From: Fodinibius salicampi
GTDB taxonomy: Bacteria > Bacteroidota > Rhodothermia > Balneolales > Balneolaceae
Length of the DNA stretch: 64,000 bases
Direction: 5' to 3'
Assembly: GCF_039545095.1 (NCBI RefSeq)
Contig: NZ_BAABRS010000001.1
Coordinates: 248,001-312,000 of the forward strand
Shown: in pieces, positions 55,987 through 64,000 of the stretch
How positions within the stretch are numbered: the first letter of the stretch is position 1
How the letters are laid out: every line of letters starts with the position of its first letter
The notes under the pieces: generated by a model
Databases searched by the model: none
Seen by the model: only the letters and a program-made list of their open reading frames with translations
Told to the model about the DNA's origin: nothing
Program-made: the position numbers and the translations under genes

Positions 55987-55994
55987 TATATTTG
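55987..55994 (+). promoter_or_regulatory. Candidate -7 element for the HisN-like gene
   Basis: TATATTTG matches the Bacteroidota -7 consensus TAnnTTTG exactly, 39 bases before the ATG at 56033, in the divergent region with tex. The -33 element is weak. Confidence 0.4.
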
Positions 55995-56032
55995 GGTAGC
56001 TGAAAATAATCACCCTAAGACAATATGTACAC

Positions 56033-56806
56033 ATGAATTTTGATCTCGATACCATCCATAAGTTAGCGATTAAAATTGCCAAAAAGGGCGGTGACCATAC
56101 GCTTAATTATTTCAACAAATCTTTTGAGGTGGAGCGGAAGTCGGATGATTCGCCCGTTACTATTGCGGACCGGGAGGCGGAGTCAATTATGCGCAAGGCC
56201 ATTGCAGAGCGGTTTCCAGATCATGGCATTATCGGTGAAGAGCATGGTAAGTCCAATGAGGGGAGTTCCGTACAGTGGATTTTGGATCCCATCGACGGTA
56301 CGAAATCGTTTATTCATGGCGTTCCGCTCTATACGACACTTATTGGAGTGGTAGTGGATGATGAACCGGTAGTGGGCGTAATTTATGCGCCGGCTCTGGA
56401 TGAATTGTGCGAGGCAGCAAAAGGAAAAGGGGCCCGATTGAATGGTGAAAAATGCAAAGTTCGAAGCTGTGATAGTTTAGGTGAGGCCAGTTTTATGAGT
56501 ACGGATGTCTATACGGCAGAGGAGTTTGATTATGGTGATGCCTTTGATATGCTGATTGAAGAAACACAGATACACCGGACATGGGGCGATGCCTATGGGC
56601 ATATGCTGGTGGCTACCGGCCGCGCAGACCTGATGTTTGATCCTGTGTTAAGTATCTGGGATGCGGCACCGCTGCTAACTGTTTTGCAGGAGGCGGGTGG
56701 TGTTTTTTGCGATACGGATGGGAATGAAACCATTCAGTCGGGCAACGGGTTTTCCACCAGTCGCCCATTGATACCGGAGGTACTAGAGGTCTTTAAGAAA
56801 AGTTAG
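56033..56806 (+). CDS. hisN: Inositol-monophosphatase family, HisN-like histidinol-phosphatase
   Basis: 257 residues with the metal-binding signature of the family: IIGEEHG (Glu), WILDPIDGTKSFIHG (Asp-x-Asp) and SIWDAAPLLTVLQEAGG (Asp). The segment HRTWGDAYGHMLVATGRADLMFDP resembles HisN histidinol-phosphatases more than inositol phosphatases. No other his genes are near, so inositol-phosphate or other sugar-phosphate activity remains possible. It is transcribed away from tex. Confidence 0.82.
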   Translation: MNFDLDTIHKLAIKIAKKGGDHTLNYFNKSFEVERKSDDSPVTIADREAESIMRKAIAERFPDHGIIGEEHGKSNEGSSVQWILDPIDGTKSFIHGVPLYTTLIGVVVDDEPVVGVIYAPALDELCEAAKGKGARLNGEKCKVRSCDSLGEASFMSTDVYTAEEFDYGDAFDMLIEETQIHRTWGDAYGHMLVATGRADLMFDPVLSIWDAAPLLTVLQEAGGVFCDTDGNETIQSGNGFSTSRPLIPEVLEVFKKS

Positions 56807-56839
56807 GTAGTCTTTTAATTAGATCTCTTTTTTAAAAAA

Positions 56840-56871
56840 CAATAGCGCGGGAGTTAATTCCCGCGCTATTG
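56840..56871. terminator. Strong hairpin terminator between hisN-like and adh genes
   Basis: CAATAGCGCGGGA (56840-56852) pairs perfectly with TCCCGCGCTATTG (56859-56871). On the minus strand a T-run follows, so it primarily ends the alcohol dehydrogenase transcript; it may also slow + strand read-through. Confidence 0.85.
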
Positions 56872-56900
56872 ATAATTCAAAGCTATTGGGTGTTTGTACT

Positions 56901-57905
56901 TTACATTTCCAGCACGACTCGGAAACGTGCTTCATTATTAATCATTCTATCGTAGGCTTCATTAGCTTTTTCAAGAGGGAAAGTCTCAATTTCAGGAGTG
57001 ACATCGGTTAGAGCGCTAAAACTGAGGGTCTCTTCCGAGTCTTTGGCATCGCCACTGGGCCAGCCAGAAATGGATTTTCGTCCCATAATAAGCTGAAAAG
57101 GAGATACTTCAATGGGATCGTTAGTGGCAGCTACAACCATTAGCTGACCATTGCGTCCCAATCCGTTAATAACAGAGGAAATGGCTTTACTGTTCGGAGC
57201 GGTAGCAAGCAGCACATCCGCACCGCCAAGCTTTTGCAGTTCTTCTGCAGGATCGGTGGCTTCGGTGTCGATATATTTATGAGCACCGAGTTTAAGTGCC
57301 AGTTCTTTCTTTTCAGGTCCGCGCGACAGCGCTACAACTTTGCACCCGAATTTATTCGCATATTGTAGACCCAAGTGACCAAGTCCCCCGATTCCCTGAA
57401 CGGCTACGATATCACCGGGTTCAATATTGCTGTTCCGCAGTGCGTTAAAGGTGGTGATTCCCGCACAGAGGAGTGGAGCTGCTTCGGCAGAATTCAGTGA
57501 GTCGGGTATGTCTGCCAGGGCGCTTTCTGGTGCGGTGAGATATTCGGCATAGCCACCATCGAAGTGGATACCGGTTACCTGTCCGTTTTCACAATTAATA
57601 AAATCTCCGTTTCGGCACGCCTCGCACTGGTAGCAATGTCCGCCGTGCCAGCCCACGCCCACGCGCTGTCCCTCTTTCCAGTTCGAAACATTATCACCCT
57701 GCTGTTCAATGGTACCGATGACTTCATGTCCGGGTACGCGGGGATATTCAATACCTGGCATTAAACCGTCTTTTACGAAGGCATCACTGTGACAAATACC
57801 GCAGGCCTGTACTTTAATTAAAACTTCATTCTCGGAGGGAGTTGGAATATCTTTTTCAACGAGTTCAAAATCAGAACCCGCTTCCGTTATTTGCATTGCT
57901 TTCAT
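56901..57905 (-). CDS. Zinc-dependent alcohol dehydrogenase (MDR family)
   Basis: About 334 residues from ATG 57905; a TTG five codons earlier is less likely. Catalytic zinc ligands Cys/His in GICHSDAFV and PGHEVIG, structural zinc Cys cluster in CYQCEACRNGDFINCENG, and the cofactor motif GIGGLGHLGLQYA. It looks like the AdhP/propanol-preferring branch or YahK-like aldehyde reductases. Monocistronic with its own terminator. Confidence 0.9.
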   Translation of the reverse strand: MKAMQITEAGSDFELVEKDIPTPSENEVLIKVQACGICHSDAFVKDGLMPGIEYPRVPGHEVIGTIEQQGDNVSNWKEGQRVGVGWHGGHCYQCEACRNGDFINCENGQVTGIHFDGGYAEYLTAPESALADIPDSLNSAEAAPLLCAGITTFNALRNSNIEPGDIVAVQGIGGLGHLGLQYANKFGCKVVALSRGPEKKELALKLGAHKYIDTEATDPAEELQKLGGADVLLATAPNSKAISSVINGLGRNGQLMVVAATNDPIEVSPFQLIMGRKSISGWPSGDAKDSEETLSFSALTDVTPEIETFPLEKANEAYDRMINNEARFRVVLEM

Positions 57906-58112
57906 AATAATTCTGTCCAATATTTTAGATTAAATTTTTTATAGCAAAGAACTATCAAAAGAACAGAAATGTTTTTAAAATCATTTACTGAAAGGGAACA
58001 TAAAAACTATATTTTACTTAGATTTATCCAGCGGTATAAGAGTCTTGGTATTTTTTACGTTATGTTTAGAAATGGAGCAGTGATTTGGTAACCTTAATTC
58101 TGAAGTGATCTT

Positions 58113-60482
58113 ATGAACAGAACTGAATATCCAGCTACATTAACTTGTGATTATATTTGTGTTTTTTGTGCGTTGATCTTCTTATTGATGATGTGTCCGG
58201 CCGGTTTAACAGCTCAGTCCTTTGATTATGAAGAACATCCCCGCCTTGATTTTGAGTTGATGAATTTAGAGCTGGATTTGGGCATACAACCACAGAACTT
58301 GCGTTTTGAAGGAGCTGCTAATTATCAGCTTGAAGCAAATATTGATGGAGCGGATACCTTGATAGTGCATACGGCCCATCTGGATGTTCGATCTACTACC
58401 GTCGATGGTAATAATGTGGAATTTCAGCTCCAAAATGACTCCCTATTTATTCCAGTTTCCGATTCTGCAGAATATGGAGAGTCATTTGAGGTTCGCATCC
58501 GTTATAGCGGGGATTCACAATTCGGCTTACTTAAGAACGGCAATGGAACGGTCTGGACCTCCTATCTGCCGCAGGCCCAGCGTCATTGGGTTCCGATCAT
58601 TGAAAACCCTCATGTTACGCTGCAAACCACTTTTAATATTTCTGTTCCCTCCGATTACCAGGTTTGGGCAACTGGACGGAAGACCGGGGAAAATGAAGTG
58701 AATGAAAGTACCATTCAGTATAACTTCTCGTCGGAAACGGAAATCCCGGCCACAGATCTGGCTTTTGCTATTGGTCAGCTTGAAAGCACATCCACTACCT
58801 ATGGAATCAAAAGAATTAACCTAGCTATTGAAGAAGGATTGACCGATGAAATTGTCGTGCAGGAACTATTGCAAACGGCCTACGACGAATTACAAGCCGT
58901 AGAAGAGGGGATGCAGTCAGAGTTTCCGTTTGAAAGGTTGAATGTTATTGTTCTGGAAGATCATAATTGGGAGACCCGCTCGTGGGGAGCTTCGACCATA
59001 TTCTTATACGAAAATGCAGGGGATATAAAACAACAGCTGCTGCGTGGTATTATTGGCCAATGGATAGGATCCAGGCAGAGGGCAGCACAATGGGAAGACG
59101 GAGATATTATTACGTTATATCAGACCATTGCCTACGAATCCCTGAATGATTCCCTTTCGATATTTGAAGTTAAAGATCGTCCTGATAAAGGAGAGCAAAG
59201 CCTTTATGATGTGTATAGTCCCGAATATTGGAATGGCTGGCAAAACCAGTGGGAGCGCTGGCAGGGCGGTTCGTGGGGAGCGGTTGTCGCAGGATTATAT
59301 CCCAATTTATTAAATCAAATGCTGCCGGTGATAAGCTGGAAAGATTTTGCCAACCACTGGTATCAGCAGAGTGGGCAGCCGATGTTTGATGCGCCGAATA
59401 TAGTAACAAAAACAGGTAAGAATAGCTCCAGAGATAGTGTATCTGTGGCCGATACGGTGGTATATGAGGTGAATTATCAAACGGGTGGCGCAGGTCAGAA
59501 CTTAAGGCTTACCTTTGAGGCGGATGGAAGAGAGGTATTTGATGAAATTGTGACACTACAGGCTCATCGCGTGTACGAAAACGGCAGTGAGAGCGATGAA
59601 GTAAGTTTTACAGGAGCACGGGATTCTGTAGATATCTCCATCTCGGCCGATATGCGGACTTTACGTTTGGAGGTGCCGGATGGAATTCCCTTAAAGCTCA
59701 GGGAGCACAAACCCGTTTCTTTCCTACTATATGAACTGAGAAATTCCGAGACCTTAGAGCAGCGGGTACAGGCGGCAGGGAATCTGGGTACTCATACCGA
59801 AAATCCTGACCTCCAGCTGGCCATTACCGATATGCTGGAAAGCGGGGTAGACCCCAGAGTACACGCGGCCTTGTTGACTTCACTGGCTGAAATTACCCAG
59901 GGTGCAGCCGGAACAGAGCAAATGTTTCTCAATGCTCTGGATTATGAGTATCCTTTAATCCAGAAAGCCGCACTTGGAGCTTTGAAGTATTACCCGGATA
60001 ATGCTGAGATCCTAAAAGCGGTAAAGAGTATGACTGCCAACACTGATGATCCTTCTTTGTTTCGGCAAGGCGTTGCTGTGATGTCCGATATCGCTGGAGA
60101 AAAGGAAATGCAGCAATTCTTTACTGAGATTGTTCAGCAGGATACCGTAGGTCATCGCTCACTTGCTGCAATAAATCAGCTCCTAAAAATGGGACAAACC
60201 GATCTTCTTTCGGAAATGGATCAGTTTTTGGAAAATTCGTATGACTATAGCGTTCGGGCAGAGGCATTTGAGATCTTAATCGAGCATGATGACAGTGCAC
60301 AGAATTGGCTGACCAGGGCTAAAGAGTTTTTAAATGAATCCCCCGATCCTCGCATTCGATATTTAGCGGTACGGGGACTTTTAGAACATCAAAATTCGGA
60401 TATCCAATCGTTTCTGGAAGAGTATCAGCCTGATGAATATGATGCCCGGGTGTATAATCTTATTCAAAGAGAGATAGAATGA
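58113..60482 (+). CDS. Inactive M1-aminopeptidase-like protein with HEAT-type repeats
   Basis: 789 residues with a signal peptide ending GLTAQ. Residues about 45-225 are the M1 N-terminal beta domain (YLPQAQRHWVPIIENPHVTLQTTFNISVP is split over its usual position). Residues about 240-450 follow the M1 catalytic domain, but the zinc motif HExxHxW is replaced by RGIIGQW (311-317) and the GAMEN loop by NWETRSWGAS. The later Glu zinc ligand is also not evident. The C-terminal third (about 560-789) is helical HEAT-like repeats. It should therefore bind rather than cut peptides. It is alone between adh and the ABC genes. Confidence 0.8.
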   Translation: MNRTEYPATLTCDYICVFCALIFLLMMCPAGLTAQSFDYEEHPRLDFELMNLELDLGIQPQNLRFEGAANYQLEANIDGADTLIVHTAHLDVRSTTVDGNNVEFQLQNDSLFIPVSDSAEYGESFEVRIRYSGDSQFGLLKNGNGTVWTSYLPQAQRHWVPIIENPHVTLQTTFNISVPSDYQVWATGRKTGENEVNESTIQYNFSSETEIPATDLAFAIGQLESTSTTYGIKRINLAIEEGLTDEIVVQELLQTAYDELQAVEEGMQSEFPFERLNVIVLEDHNWETRSWGASTIFLYENAGDIKQQLLRGIIGQWIGSRQRAAQWEDGDIITLYQTIAYESLNDSLSIFEVKDRPDKGEQSLYDVYSPEYWNGWQNQWERWQGGSWGAVVAGLYPNLLNQMLPVISWKDFANHWYQQSGQPMFDAPNIVTKTGKNSSRDSVSVADTVVYEVNYQTGGAGQNLRLTFEADGREVFDEIVTLQAHRVYENGSESDEVSFTGARDSVDISISADMRTLRLEVPDGIPLKLREHKPVSFLLYELRNSETLEQRVQAAGNLGTHTENPDLQLAITDMLESGVDPRVHAALLTSLAEITQGAAGTEQMFLNALDYEYPLIQKAALGALKYYPDNAEILKAVKSMTANTDDPSLFRQGVAVMSDIAGEKEMQQFFTEIVQQDTVGHRSLAAINQLLKMGQTDLLSEMDQFLENSYDYSVRAEAFEILIEHDDSAQNWLTRAKEFLNESPDPRIRYLAVRGLLEHQNSDIQSFLEEYQPDEYDARVYNLIQREIE

Positions 60483-60504
60483 TTTCTGATTATTAGTGGC
60501 AAAA

Positions 60505-61794
60505 CTATTGTTTTATCCACTTCATTAACTCTTTAAAACTGGCGCTTTGCCCATAGCTGAGGATGCCCACACTATATATTTTGGCGCTTATCCACATTGT
60601 TCCGGCGAAAGTCACAACCATTAACAGAATGGATAGGGAAATTTGCCAAAAAGGGACGTCCGTGATGGCAATGCGGGTGATCATTACAATGGGTGTGCAG
60701 AAAGGAATCAGTGATCCTACAATGGAAAGAGTTCCATCGGGGTTTTCCATCGCTTGGAACATAATAAAATAGGCAATCATCACGGGAATCATGATCGGAA
60801 ACATAAACTGCTGGGTATCGGTCTCTGAGTCTACTGCGGAACCAACAGCTGCAAAGAGGGAGCTGTATAGCAGGTAGCCCAGTACAAAGAAGAGGACAAA
60901 ATAGATGATAAGGGATGCTTCAATTTCAGGGATAGCAAACACAGAGGGATCAATGGGAGCGGCCTCGGCTGTAGATGCTGACGCCATGATATCAGAACCC
61001 ATTAGCATGCCGGCTGCCGGCCCGGCCATTGCCCCAATACCGAAGAGGGCTGCAATCCAGATACTCAATTGAGTAAGGGCCAGGGCACCAACGCCACCCA
61101 TTTTGCCCAAGAGTAATTCTATCGGTTTAACGGAGGAAGTAATGACTTCAATAATGCGATTGGTTTTTTCTTCAATGACGCTTCGGGTGAGCATTCCGCC
61201 GTATCCCAGAACCGAACCAAAGATGATAAATCCCATAGCTACACCTACAATCGTTAAAAAGCCGGTATTATCATCTTTTGCTTCTCCTTCTTCGGTTAGC
61301 TTGCTGGTGGTCAGGGTAATTTCAGTTTGGAAAACCTGTTGCACGTCTTTTGATACATTAGCCCTGCTAATACGTTCATCTCGGATTACCTGCCGCAGAT
61401 CGGCGCGAATACTGGATTGCAGGCTCATTCCACCAGCTCCACTAGAAACATATTCAGGACTTTCCTCGAGATTAATATGCTCTTCCTGAAGAATAATATA
61501 TCCGTCTATTGCTTCATTTAGAGTCAGTGATTGGAGGGAGTCCTCGGAGAGGGACGAAAAATCCTGATATCGCGCCTTATTTAACTTCTCAAGACGTGGG
61601 TAAATAACTTCTGTCTGATCAACAATACCGATGGTATGCTCTGCTTCAGACTCCCATACAGCCATTCCTACTACAAATCCGATAAAGGCTATCATACCGA
61701 GTGGAATGAGAATAGTTGCAACAATAAAACCTTTAGATCGAAGTCTGGTTAGATATTCGCGTTTTAGAACTAATAAAATCTGATGAATATTCAT
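60505..61794 (-). CDS. ABC-2 type exporter permease (NatB-like)
   Basis: 429 residues. One N-terminal membrane helix (about 20-42), a large extracytoplasmic domain (about 45-175), and a cluster of five to six helices from about 180 to the end, including MGFIIFGSVLGYGGML and RSVIEEKTNRIIEVITSSVKPIELLLGK, the conserved coupling segment. This is the layout of NatB-like sodium or drug exporters. Its start follows the ATPase stop by 8 bp, so the pair is an operon. Confidence 0.9.
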   Translation of the reverse strand: MNIHQILLVLKREYLTRLRSKGFIVATILIPLGMIAFIGFVVGMAVWESEAEHTIGIVDQTEVIYPRLEKLNKARYQDFSSLSEDSLQSLTLNEAIDGYIILQEEHINLEESPEYVSSGAGGMSLQSSIRADLRQVIRDERISRANVSKDVQQVFQTEITLTTSKLTEEGEAKDDNTGFLTIVGVAMGFIIFGSVLGYGGMLTRSVIEEKTNRIIEVITSSVKPIELLLGKMGGVGALALTQLSIWIAALFGIGAMAGPAAGMLMGSDIMASASTAEAAPIDPSVFAIPEIEASLIIYFVLFFVLGYLLYSSLFAAVGSAVDSETDTQQFMFPIMIPVMIAYFIMFQAMENPDGTLSIVGSLIPFCTPIVMITRIAITDVPFWQISLSILLMVVTFAGTMWISAKIYSVGILSYGQSASFKELMKWIKQ

Positions 61795-61802
61795 TGAATT
61801 GG

Positions 61803-62723
61803 TTAGGCTAATTCATTGGGATTGATGTTATCTTCTCCTACGGTAGAGATAAATATTTCGGTAAGAGAGGGTTCCATACGCTCAAACTTATAAATTTCGG
61901 CGTGCTCCATAGCCTTTTGTAATATGTGCTGCATATTCTGCCCGTCAAGCACCCGAATTTCAGCAAAATTAGTAGAACGATTATTGATGCGGACATTTTG
62001 AAGTTTATCTAAAAAATTATGATCTCCCTCAAATTCGATATTGATCGTATTTTTGCCGAAGGACTGTTTGATTTCTCGCAGATTTCCTTTAAGTACCGCT
62101 TTTCCTTTGTTGAACAGACAGATATCGTCGCACATCTGTTCGACCTGTTCCATACGATGTGTCGAAAAAAGCACCGTCTTTCCACGCTCCCGAAGCTCTA
62201 TTACAATCTCTTTAAGCATTTCGCTGTTAATGGGATCCAGTCCGCTGAACGGTTCATCAAAAATATAGATATCGGGGTCGTGAGCAATGGTAGCAATAAA
62301 CTGTACTTTCTGGGACATACCTTTTGAAAGCTCTCCAACCTTCCTGTCATACCAGTCCGATGCATCAAAACGATCCAGCCAGTGTTGGGTTACTTTCTTT
62401 GCCTCTGCCAGCGTTAATCCTTTTAAGCGAGCCAGATAAATGAGCTGCTCACCCACCTTCATCTTCTTATATAATCCTCGTTCTTCAGGCATGTAGCCGA
62501 TCATTTTTTGGGTTTGGGGGCTCACATCTACACCATTAATAGTAATGCTCCCACTATCCGGAATGATAATATGGTTGATCATACGAATGGCGGTTGTTTT
62601 GCCGGCGCCGTTTGGTCCTAATAAGCCGAATATACGTCCCTTCCTGACTTCAAAGTCTACTTTTTGTACTGCCTGTGTTTCCCCAAATGATTTGGAGATA
62701 TTGTTAACCTCTATAACTGGCAT
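61803..62723 (-). CDS. ABC transporter ATP-binding protein (NatA-like)
   Basis: 306 residues. Walker A GPNGAGKTTAIR near residue 36, Q-loop YMPEERGLY, signature LSKGMSQKVQF, Walker B IYIFDEPFSGLD and switch His in FSTHRMEQVEQ. The C-terminal extension (about 220-306) contains a DUF4162-like region typical of NatA partners. It pairs with the downstream permease. The substrate is unknown. Confidence 0.93.
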   Translation of the reverse strand: MPVIEVNNISKSFGETQAVQKVDFEVRKGRIFGLLGPNGAGKTTAIRMINHIIIPDSGSITINGVDVSPQTQKMIGYMPEERGLYKKMKVGEQLIYLARLKGLTLAEAKKVTQHWLDRFDASDWYDRKVGELSKGMSQKVQFIATIAHDPDIYIFDEPFSGLDPINSEMLKEIVIELRERGKTVLFSTHRMEQVEQMCDDICLFNKGKAVLKGNLREIKQSFGKNTINIEFEGDHNFLDKLQNVRINNRSTNFAEIRVLDGQNMQHILQKAMEHAEIYKFERMEPSLTEIFISTVGEDNINPNELA

Positions 62724-62881
62724 ATTGTTTGTTAGTTTTTGGAAAATTTAGTGCGAATATCTTCATAAAGAAAGATATTGATTGGAGCGTAAACTTTTGA
62801 TTACTTGCAGTTAACTTGTATTTCGTAAATTTTGGCGTCAGCGTAATAGCATACGGCCAATGTAAAAAGGAGTTTCATTGT

Positions 62882-64000
62882 ATGAAAATAATTCATGTTA
62901 GTGCAGAATGCTATCCTGTTGCTAAAGTAGGAGGACTTGCTGATGTAGTAGGTTCCTTACCCAAGTATTTAAGGGCTGATGAAGTGGATGCTTCTGTTAT
63001 TATGCCCAAGTATGGGAATGAGTGGATGGCAAATCATAACTTTAAAAATGAATTAAAAGCTCAGGCGCCCTTTGGAGACCTGCCGTTTGATTTCTCTATT
63101 CAGCGAGAGAAAAAAGATACACTGGGTTTTCCACTTTATGTTACTGATATACCTCACCGATTTGATCGGGCGGGAATTTATGTTGATCAAGAGAGTGGAG
63201 TCCCATACAGTGATGAATTCGAGCGTTTCCTTAGCTTTCAAGTTGGGGTGCTCGACTGGATTAACCAGATGGATAAAAAGCCGGATGTCATTCATTGCCA
63301 TGACCATCATTCTGCGCTCATTCCCTTTATGGTTTCCCAGTGCTATCGATATGGAGATTTAAAGCATATCCCTACGGTCTTAACGGTCCATAATGGGGAG
63401 TACCAAGGCGTTTTTAGTCATGAGAAACAGCATCTCATTCCCGATTTTGATCCGAAAAACGGTGGATTATTAGACTGGGATGGCAAGCTTAATTGTTTGG
63501 CAGCGGGACTGAAAACCTGCTGGCGGATAACGACCGTTTCACCTTCCTATATGAAAGAATTGAGTTATAATAGTCATGGTTTGGAGGAGTTGTTTCGTAG
63601 TGAACAGCAAAAATCACGGGGTATTATCAATGGGATAGATACAGAAGTGTGGAATCCCGACACCGATCCGATGATTGCCCATCATTACAATAAAAAGAAA
63701 ACTGCAAAGGGAAAGCGGAAAAATAAAAAAGAACTCTGCGAATATTTCGGTTTGGATCCACAATATCCCACTTTCTCTTTCATTGGCCGATTGGTTCGTG
63801 AAAAAGGGGCTGATCTGTTGCCGGATTTGTTCAGGACATTTCTGGAATCTACGCAAAGCGTCAATTTTGTTGTGTTGGGAACCGGCGATCGGGCATTGCA
63901 TTATCAGTTTGAGGCTATGAGTGATCGGTTTGTAGGTTACTTTGATGCCACTTTAGATTATAATGAATCTCTTGCACATCAAATCTATGCCGGTAGTGAC
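62882..64000 (+). CDS. glgA: Glycogen/starch synthase, N-terminal part
   Basis: 373 codons to the right edge, still open. Start ATG 62882 with AAGGAG ten bases upstream. GT5 features: IIHVSAECYPVAKVGGLADVVGSLP with the ADP-glucose-binding KVGGL motif, VIHCHDHHSALIPFM, TVHNGEYQGVF, a second-domain start at INGIDTEVWNPDTD and the FSFIGRLVREKGADLL segment. It makes alpha-1,4-glucan from ADP-glucose. It is transcribed divergently from the ABC pair. The C-terminal part is outside the window. Confidence 0.94.
   Translation, partial: MKIIHVSAECYPVAKVGGLADVVGSLPKYLRADEVDASVIMPKYGNEWMANHNFKNELKAQAPFGDLPFDFSIQREKKDTLGFPLYVTDIPHRFDRAGIYVDQESGVPYSDEFERFLSFQVGVLDWINQMDKKPDVIHCHDHHSALIPFMVSQCYRYGDLKHIPTVLTVHNGEYQGVFSHEKQHLIPDFDPKNGGLLDWDGKLNCLAAGLKTCWRITTVSPSYMKELSYNSHGLEELFRSEQQKSRGIINGIDTEVWNPDTDPMIAHHYNKKKTAKGKRKNKKELCEYFGLDPQYPTFSFIGRLVREKGADLLPDLFRTFLESTQSVNFVVLGTGDRALHYQFEAMSDRFVGYFDATLDYNESLAHQIYAGSD

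Overview
The window looks like a chromosomal piece of a carbohydrate-degrading member of the Bacteroidota/Balneolota group. The evidence is a SusD-family lipoprotein, many lipoproteins and Sec or Tat-type exported glycosidases, Gfo/Idh/MocA enzymes with Tat-like leaders, a small histone H1-like protein, few Shine-Dalgarno sites and strongly acidic proteins (which fits a salt-adapted organism). Balneolaceae is my best guess, by inference only.

Positions 1-26107 form a glucuronoxylan utilisation locus, all on the + strand. It opens with the end of a SusD-like protein and a CE15 glucuronoyl esterase. A block of six exported proteins follows (2413-14087): a PmoA/DUF6807-ThuA fusion, a Tat-type Gfo/Idh/MocA oxidoreductase, a lipoprotein Gfo/Idh/MocA relative, an azurin-like blue-copper protein, a beta-propeller lipoprotein of the sugar-dehydrogenase type, and a 1243-residue FG-GAP/ASPIC-UnbV lipoprotein. 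Next come the hydrolases: GH30 glucuronoxylanase, GH115 alpha-glucuronidase, a collapsed GH43 remnant, an SGNH esterase, GH67 alpha-glucuronidase, GH10 xylanase and GH3 beta-xylosidase.

Positions 26672-35651 hold a VOC protein and a pectin/uronate section: CE12 rhamnogalacturonan acetylesterase, GH28 polygalacturonase, CE8 pectin methylesterase, a double-DUF1080 protein, another Gfo/Idh/MocA oxidoreductase, then tagaturonate epimerase (uxaE) and, convergently, an SDR-type mannonate/fructuronate oxidoreductase. Galacturonate from pectin and glucuronate from xylan would meet at fructuronate/mannonate. A near-identical 16-bp LacI-like site precedes both the GH10 gene (22584) and the SDR gene (35970), suggesting that one regulator controls both ends of the pathway.

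From about 36 kb onward the content is mostly housekeeping. There is a histone H1-like protein; an operon-like series (penicillin acylase family, NagZ-like GH3 fused to a beta-lactamase-fold domain, a duplicated cytidine deaminase, an unknown protein); hydroxybutyryl-CoA dehydrogenase; a DUF2207 membrane protein; an AidB-like acyl-CoA dehydrogenase; threonine dehydratase and threonine aldolase; acetylornithine aminotransferase; an 898-bp AT-rich gap; Tex; a HisN-like phosphatase; a zinc alcohol dehydrogenase; a catalytically dead M1-peptidase-like protein; an ABC-2 exporter pair; and the start of glycogen synthase. I see no rRNA, tRNA, CRISPR array or intact mobile element.

The strongest candidate for a poorly described system is the exported redox block at 2413-14087 next to the CE15/GH115/GH67 enzymes. 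I read it as a possible oxidative route for a modified sugar or uronate. That is inference from families and gene order.
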